Part shown: piece by piece, positions 61,366 through 64,000 of the stretch
Layout of the letters: each line of letters begins with the position of its first letter
Position numbering within the stretch: the first letter of the stretch is position 1
Source of the DNA: Agathobacter sp.
GTDB taxonomy: Bacteria > Bacillota > Clostridia > Lachnospirales > Lachnospiraceae
DNA length: 64,000 bases
Assembly (NCBI GenBank): GCA_022769125.1
Contig: JALEKN010000033.1
Span: 20,538 to 84,537, forward strand
Direction: 5' to 3'
Notes under the pieces: generated by a model
Told to the model about the DNA's origin: nothing
Seen by the model: the letters and a program-made list of their open reading frames with translations, nothing else
Databases searched by the model: none
Made by a program: the position numbers and the translations under genes

Positions 61366-62271
61366 TTATTTCAGCATATCCAGTAAAATCCTGCTCAGTG
61401 CCGTGCATTCCCTTAAATACATTCCTCTTCGCATTTCATCCGTTGCCGCATAATCCTGATGATTTGCAAAAATCCGGATGGCTTCCTCCACCGGAATCCA
61501 TCGTGGTTCCATCCCAGCTTCTTTCTCTCTTTCGGTCAGATGTGTGTCTGCCCTGCCGACGATTCTACCGATAAAGTAGTAGTTGATCCACTTCCAGTCC
61601 TCGTAATACTCATCAATTTCAAGCTTACACTCCGAAACCTCAACACATGTGCCTGTTTCCTCCGCAACTTCGCGGATACAGCATTCCGGTTCACTTTCGC
61701 CTGCTTCCAGCCCGCCGCCCGGAATCATCCACTGGTCATTATTTTTCTCATAAGAAAGAAGTATCTTGCCATCCTCTATGATGATCGCCCTGCATGCCGC
61801 CCTAGCCTTCGTAAATGTCCCAAAATAATTATCGCCCACGATATCGAAGATCGATTTCTTCTCATGTTCCTTTAAATAGGCAAATAGATTTGGCGTGATC
61901 GCCGGGTAAGTAAGATTGTCCGGCAGTGTATCAAACGTTTTCACTTCCGCCATCTCGCTCTCCGGAATTGCATCCAGCCTCCGGATCTTCGCGCAAAAGA
62001 CCATTCCGTTTGCGCCCTTGCTTTCGTCCTCTGTCCCCGCCCAATAGTCACAAAGAGGGACAATGTCATATTCAACAGCTCCCGATTCCTCATACAGTTC
62101 GCGTTTTGCTGCCTCAAATGGTGTCTCGCCCGCCTCGACATGTCCGCCCTGCGTCTCCCAGGTCGTTCTGTACTTATGACGGCTAAGCAACAGTTTTCCT
62201 TCGTAAAAGGAAAGTGTCACGACATATTTGTACTGCTTTAATATTCCTATCGGATAGGTTTTGCTTATCAT
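61366..62271 (-). CDS. Double-NUDIX hydrolase
   Basis: A 301-residue protein with two NUDIX domains in tandem. The first box is GGHVEAGETPFEAAKRELYEESG (about 42-64), the second GGGLEAGESEPECCIREVAEETG (about 186-208); both fit G-x5-E-x7-R-E-x2-E-E-x-G, so both may be active. The N-terminal half resembles MutT/8-oxo-dGTPase-like proteins. Substrates are not evident. AATGAGGAGGTCATTTCT lies before the ATG. Confidence 0.9.
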   Translation of the reverse strand: MISKTYPIGILKQYKYVVTLSFYEGKLLLSRHKYRTTWETQGGHVEAGETPFEAAKRELYEESGAVEYDIVPLCDYWAGTEDESKGANGMVFCAKIRRLDAIPESEMAEVKTFDTLPDNLTYPAITPNLFAYLKEHEKKSIFDIVGDNYFGTFTKARAACRAIIIEDGKILLSYEKNNDQWMIPGGGLEAGESEPECCIREVAEETGTCVEVSECKLEIDEYYEDWKWINYYFIGRIVGRADTHLTEREKEAGMEPRWIPVEEAIRIFANHQDYAATDEMRRGMYLRECTALSRILLDMLK

Positions 62272-62339
62272 AGAAATGACCTCCTCATAAGTTGAGAGAT
62301 AAGCATAGCATTTTCCATATTCTTTGTAAAGGAATCATT

Positions 62340-62492
62340 CTACCAGTTTTCATCTGCGACCTTCATTCCAAAGGAAACCGGCACCACATATGGATACTTA
62401 TCCCCATTCATAGCGATGCGGATCGTGTTGCTTCTCTGCAAAATATTTATGATTTCTTCCGTTGAAGTGATTTCTCTGTCTTTTCTGCGCAT
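62340..62492 (-). pseudogene. Truncated pyridoxamine 5'-phosphate oxidase-like protein
   Basis: A 50-residue remnant. MRRKDREITSTEEIINILQR and IAMNGDKYPYVVPVSFGM match the N-terminus of the ~150-residue flavin-binding PPOX family, but a stop follows ADENW and no further homologous frame is seen downstream. AGGAGGAACAGTT precedes the ATG. It overlaps the 3' end of the pyrophosphatase-like remnant. Confidence 0.7.
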
Positions 62493-62766
62493 AACTGTTC
62501 CTCCTGAGAACCACGATCCATTTAGTCTCATTGTCATCATATCTGTGATATACTGCAATGACTTTTCCTATATATTCGGTAATAGCTGAACTTTCTCCCA
62601 AAAGATATACCCCCTGCTCCGCTCCATCACCGCCTTTTACTCCGGTGACATATCCATAGTTGATCGGATAGAACATATCCTGATGCCGAGGATGACAGAT
62701 CCCCATAGGACGATCTATCTTTCCGCTTACCACCTGTCCGATAACAGCCTGATAGCGATCTGATAT
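62398..62766 (-). pseudogene. Degenerate pyrophosphatase-like protein
   Basis: GKIDRPMGICHPRHQDMFYPINYGYVTG and AVYHRYDDNETKWIVV match the small inorganic-pyrophosphatase-like family of Clostridia (about 115 residues). After KWIVV the sequence passes out of homology into the ribosome site and start of the PPOX remnant, so the C-terminus was lost by deletion. At the 5' end the best ribosome site (AAGGAGGG) is followed by an in-frame ATA (62766-62764), not ATG; a GTG at 62733 is the only accepted start. The 5' end lies in a 22-bp palindrome. Confidence 0.6.
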
Positions 62767-62808
62767 GTACCCTCCTTACTGGTTGTCCAGTAAAGAGGGT
62801 ACATATCA
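62761..62808. repeat. 22-bp palindrome enclosing a Shine-Dalgarno sequence
   Basis: Arms 62761-62782 and 62787-62808 are complementary over all 22 positions (one G-U in the minus-strand RNA) with a 4-base TTGT loop. The 3' arm of the minus-strand RNA contains AAGGAGGG, the ribosome site of the pyrophosphatase-like remnant, which would be hidden. There is no T-run. It lies 25 bp after the higA stop codon. Confidence 0.75.
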
Positions 62809-62832
62809 CAATATTCCAATGAGGTCGTATAA

Positions 62833-63120
62833 TCACGCTTTCTGTTTAGGTACAAACTCAATCTTAAGAGCCATTCCCATACCATCCGCTAATCTTTTAA
62901 GCAAATTAACAGAAGGGTTTCGTGTTCCATTCTCAAGCTTGCTGATATCTGCCTGATTAATACCAGTACGTTCTGCAAGCTCCTTCTGCGTCATATTCTG
63001 AGAAGTACGAGCATCCACGATAGCTCTTATAACATCCATCTCAGGCTGAATAGCTTCATATTCTTTTCTGAACTCATCATCTTTCAACTGCTTAGAAAGC
63101 ATATCATCAAATGTTCTCAT
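62833..63120 (-). CDS. higA: HigA-type antitoxin, XRE family
   Basis: A 95-residue protein with a Cro/C1 helix-turn-helix: NMTQKELAERTGINQADISKLENGTRNPSVNLLKRLADGMG (about 44-84). The N-terminal helices and KIEFVPKQ ending are typical of the antitoxin downstream of a RelE/HigB-like toxin. It is intact, with AAGG before the ATG, and overlaps the toxin remnant by 14 bp. Confidence 0.88.
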   Translation of the reverse strand: MRTFDDMLSKQLKDDEFRKEYEAIQPEMDVIRAIVDARTSQNMTQKELAERTGINQADISKLENGTRNPSVNLLKRLADGMGMALKIEFVPKQKA

Positions 63121-63222
63121 CCTTCATCACCCTTTCTATGAAATCTTTTCTTCTATCCTTTGCAATCTGAATCTCCCCTTTAGGAGTTTTCTGTGTCTTT
63201 TTAACAAATCCGTTCGTCTGTA
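63107..63222 (-). pseudogene. 3' remnant of a HigB/RelE-type toxin
   Basis: In the frame ending at the TGA inside higA one reads NGFVKKTQKTPKGEIQIAK and RRKDFIERVMKDENI, the standard C-terminus of phage Gp49/HigB-type toxins. Upstream the frame runs directly into a serine recombinase, so about two thirds of the toxin are gone and the antitoxin stands alone. Confidence 0.75.
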
Positions 63223-63635
63223 CTTTCGTTGTCCCAATCCACCCCCAATACATTTCTGCCATTCATATATATAGGAAATTTAAACCGGAGACCTTTTAAT
63301 ATTCTGCCATCCTTTTGCTCTTCCTCATAGATAAATACATCAGACAGGAAGCTCTTCAAAAATGTCTTCTTTTCCAGATCTGTAAATTTATCATACAGCT
63401 TATCAAAGAATAAAAGGAACTGGTAAACATTATCTTCTGAGATTTTGTCCTGCCTGATATTATATAGTCTTGTTTCGACTTCATCCATGGCATTCTCAAT
63501 ATCCGTGATTTCATCATATAATTTATCTAACCGTTCCTGCATGTCATTATATTTTTTGTCATAATTCTTATCCGATACGGATAAATGATCCATCTGGTCA
63601 GCAAGCCTGTTTTTCGCCCCGGTTGTCTGGCTCGT
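63201..63635 (-). pseudogene. C-terminal remnant of a large serine recombinase
   Basis: About 145 codons (open up to a TAG at 63638-63636): GAKNRLADQMDHLSVSDKNY, the long coiled coil DMQERLDKLYDEITDIENAMDEV and FRFKFPIY-like beta segment correspond to the C-terminal third of integrative-element serine recombinases. The catalytic and DNA-binding domains are missing. The 3' end (WDNEST) is joined within codons to the HigB remnant. Confidence 0.7.
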
Positions 63636-63793
63636 CTAGAAATATCAATCTCTATTCCTTCATAAACTAATTTTGCACATAATTTTTCTTCTACTACCCA
63701 CTTTGTGTTTTCAAAACCATCCAAAACTGACATAACAGCATTTAACAATTCATCCCCTCTTTCCTCAAGGGAAAGTAATAATAACTTAGCTAT
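63527..63793 (-). pseudogene. Unrecognised small gene following vanY, 3' end replaced
   Basis: A reading frame with SLEERGDELLNAVMSVLDGFENTKWVVEE-type sequence (read in segments of KLCAKLVYEGIEIDIS after it) is open from an ATA at 63793 beyond 63640. The perfect ribosome site GAGGAGGT lies 6 bases before that ATA; a TTG at 63748 with AGAGGGG is the first standard start. After EIDIS the frame runs antisense-like Arg-rich residues across recombinase DNA, so its natural end is lost. Family not recognised. It overlaps the vanY stop codon. Confidence 0.4.
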
Positions 63794-64000
63794 AATCCTA
63801 CCTCCTCAATCATTTGCTTAAAATATTCTTCTAAGCATATTCCACGTTCATAAATTTCCTCAGCAGCCTCTTCTCCCACATAACGATAATGCCATGGTTC
63901 GTAGCTTGTCCCGGTAATTTTCTGTTTCCCTGGTGGATATCTCAAAACAAAACCATACTTATAAGCATTCTCAGCAAGCCACCCATAAACATCTTCATTG
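63790..64000 (-). CDS. VanY-type D-alanyl-D-alanine carboxypeptidase (C-terminal part)
   Basis: The last 69 residues of an M15B peptidase, running off the window: NEDVYGWLAENAYKYGFVLRY, PPGKQKITGTSYEPWHYRYVG with the zinc-ligand His in EPWHYR, and EEIYERGICLEEYF. VanY-type enzymes trim the terminal D-Ala from peptidoglycan precursors. Whether it belongs to a glycopeptide-resistance cluster or is a housekeeping copy cannot be told from this fragment. Confidence 0.85.
   Translation of the reverse strand, partial: NEDVYGWLAENAYKYGFVLRYPPGKQKITGTSYEPWHYRYVGEEAAEEIYERGICLEEYFKQMIEEVGL

Noticed and set aside
1..64000. CRISPR arrays, tRNA and rRNA genes
   Set aside because: No regularly spaced direct repeats, no cloverleaf with CCA or GTTCRA-type T-loop, and no rRNA-like stretch were seen on reading either strand.

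Overview
The window looks like a chromosomal segment of a motile, saccharolytic, anaerobic Firmicute of the family Lachnospiraceae (Roseburia/Agathobacter/Eubacterium rectale-like). The grounds are gene content and style: moderate GC, strong AGGAGG ribosome binding sites, sigma-28-type promoters on chemotaxis genes, DUF3793/DUF3877/DUF6110-type genes, starch and galactan utilisation genes, and a complete-looking anaerobic (early-cobalt) cobalamin pathway. This assignment is inference; no rRNA gene is present to test it.

Region 1-9.7 kb: a ~200-nt rod-shaped RNA (6S-like), a DUF3737 beta-helix protein, an Lsa-type ABC-F antibiotic-resistance ATPase with a probable ribosome-controlled attenuator in its leader, a GH3 glycosidase, an LrgAB pair, and a HelD-type RNA polymerase-recycling helicase that carries an extra C-terminal domain resembling the N-terminal beta-sandwich of GH31 glycosidases. 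Region 9.7-25 kb: a 5'-truncated and a full-length chemotaxis receptor, both behind sigma-28-like promoters; TcdA; an HD-GYP protein; a P1B-type metal ATPase with a small membrane partner; flavodoxin/DUF3793; an ABC exporter-ZIP transporter-DUF3877 operon; and a hybrid histidine kinase broken by a one-base shift in a G7 tract. Two Fur-type boxes and two GTTAG-N6-CTAAC palindromes suggest that the flavodoxin, ABC-ZIP and P-ATPase units form a metal-responsive group.

Region 25-48.3 kb: fucO and azlCD, then a ~20-kb co-directional cobalamin locus on the minus strand. It is headed by a cobalamin riboswitch and an intrinsic terminator. In transcription order it holds: lipoprotein CbiK cobaltochelatase, an unknown two-repeat lipoprotein, BtuF-BtuC-BtuD, CbiP, CobT, CobU, CobS, a second CobU-like protein, CobC, CbiB, CobD, CbiC, CbiD, CbiF, CbiG, CbiH, a CbiJ-CbiE-CbiT fusion, CbiA and a Cys-rich small protein. 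Chelation, ring contraction, amidation, nucleotide-loop assembly and corrinoid uptake are thus co-located; cbiL is not seen here.

Region 48.3-62.3 kb: a cluster of small hairpins, a MATE exporter with a cytidylate-kinase-like protein, a LysR regulator, then a maltodextrin operon (surface starch-binding protein with three CBM26-like modules, MalE-F-G, GH13 neopullulanase, LacI regulator), a secreted GH53 galactanase with a ricin-type lectin domain followed by a decayed, internally deleted copy of the same gene, and a double-NUDIX protein. Region 62.3-64 kb is a scar of mobile DNA: truncated flavin-oxidase-like and pyrophosphatase-like genes, an intact HigA antitoxin with a beheaded HigB toxin, the C-terminus of a large serine recombinase, and the end of a VanY-type D,D-carboxypeptidase running off the window.
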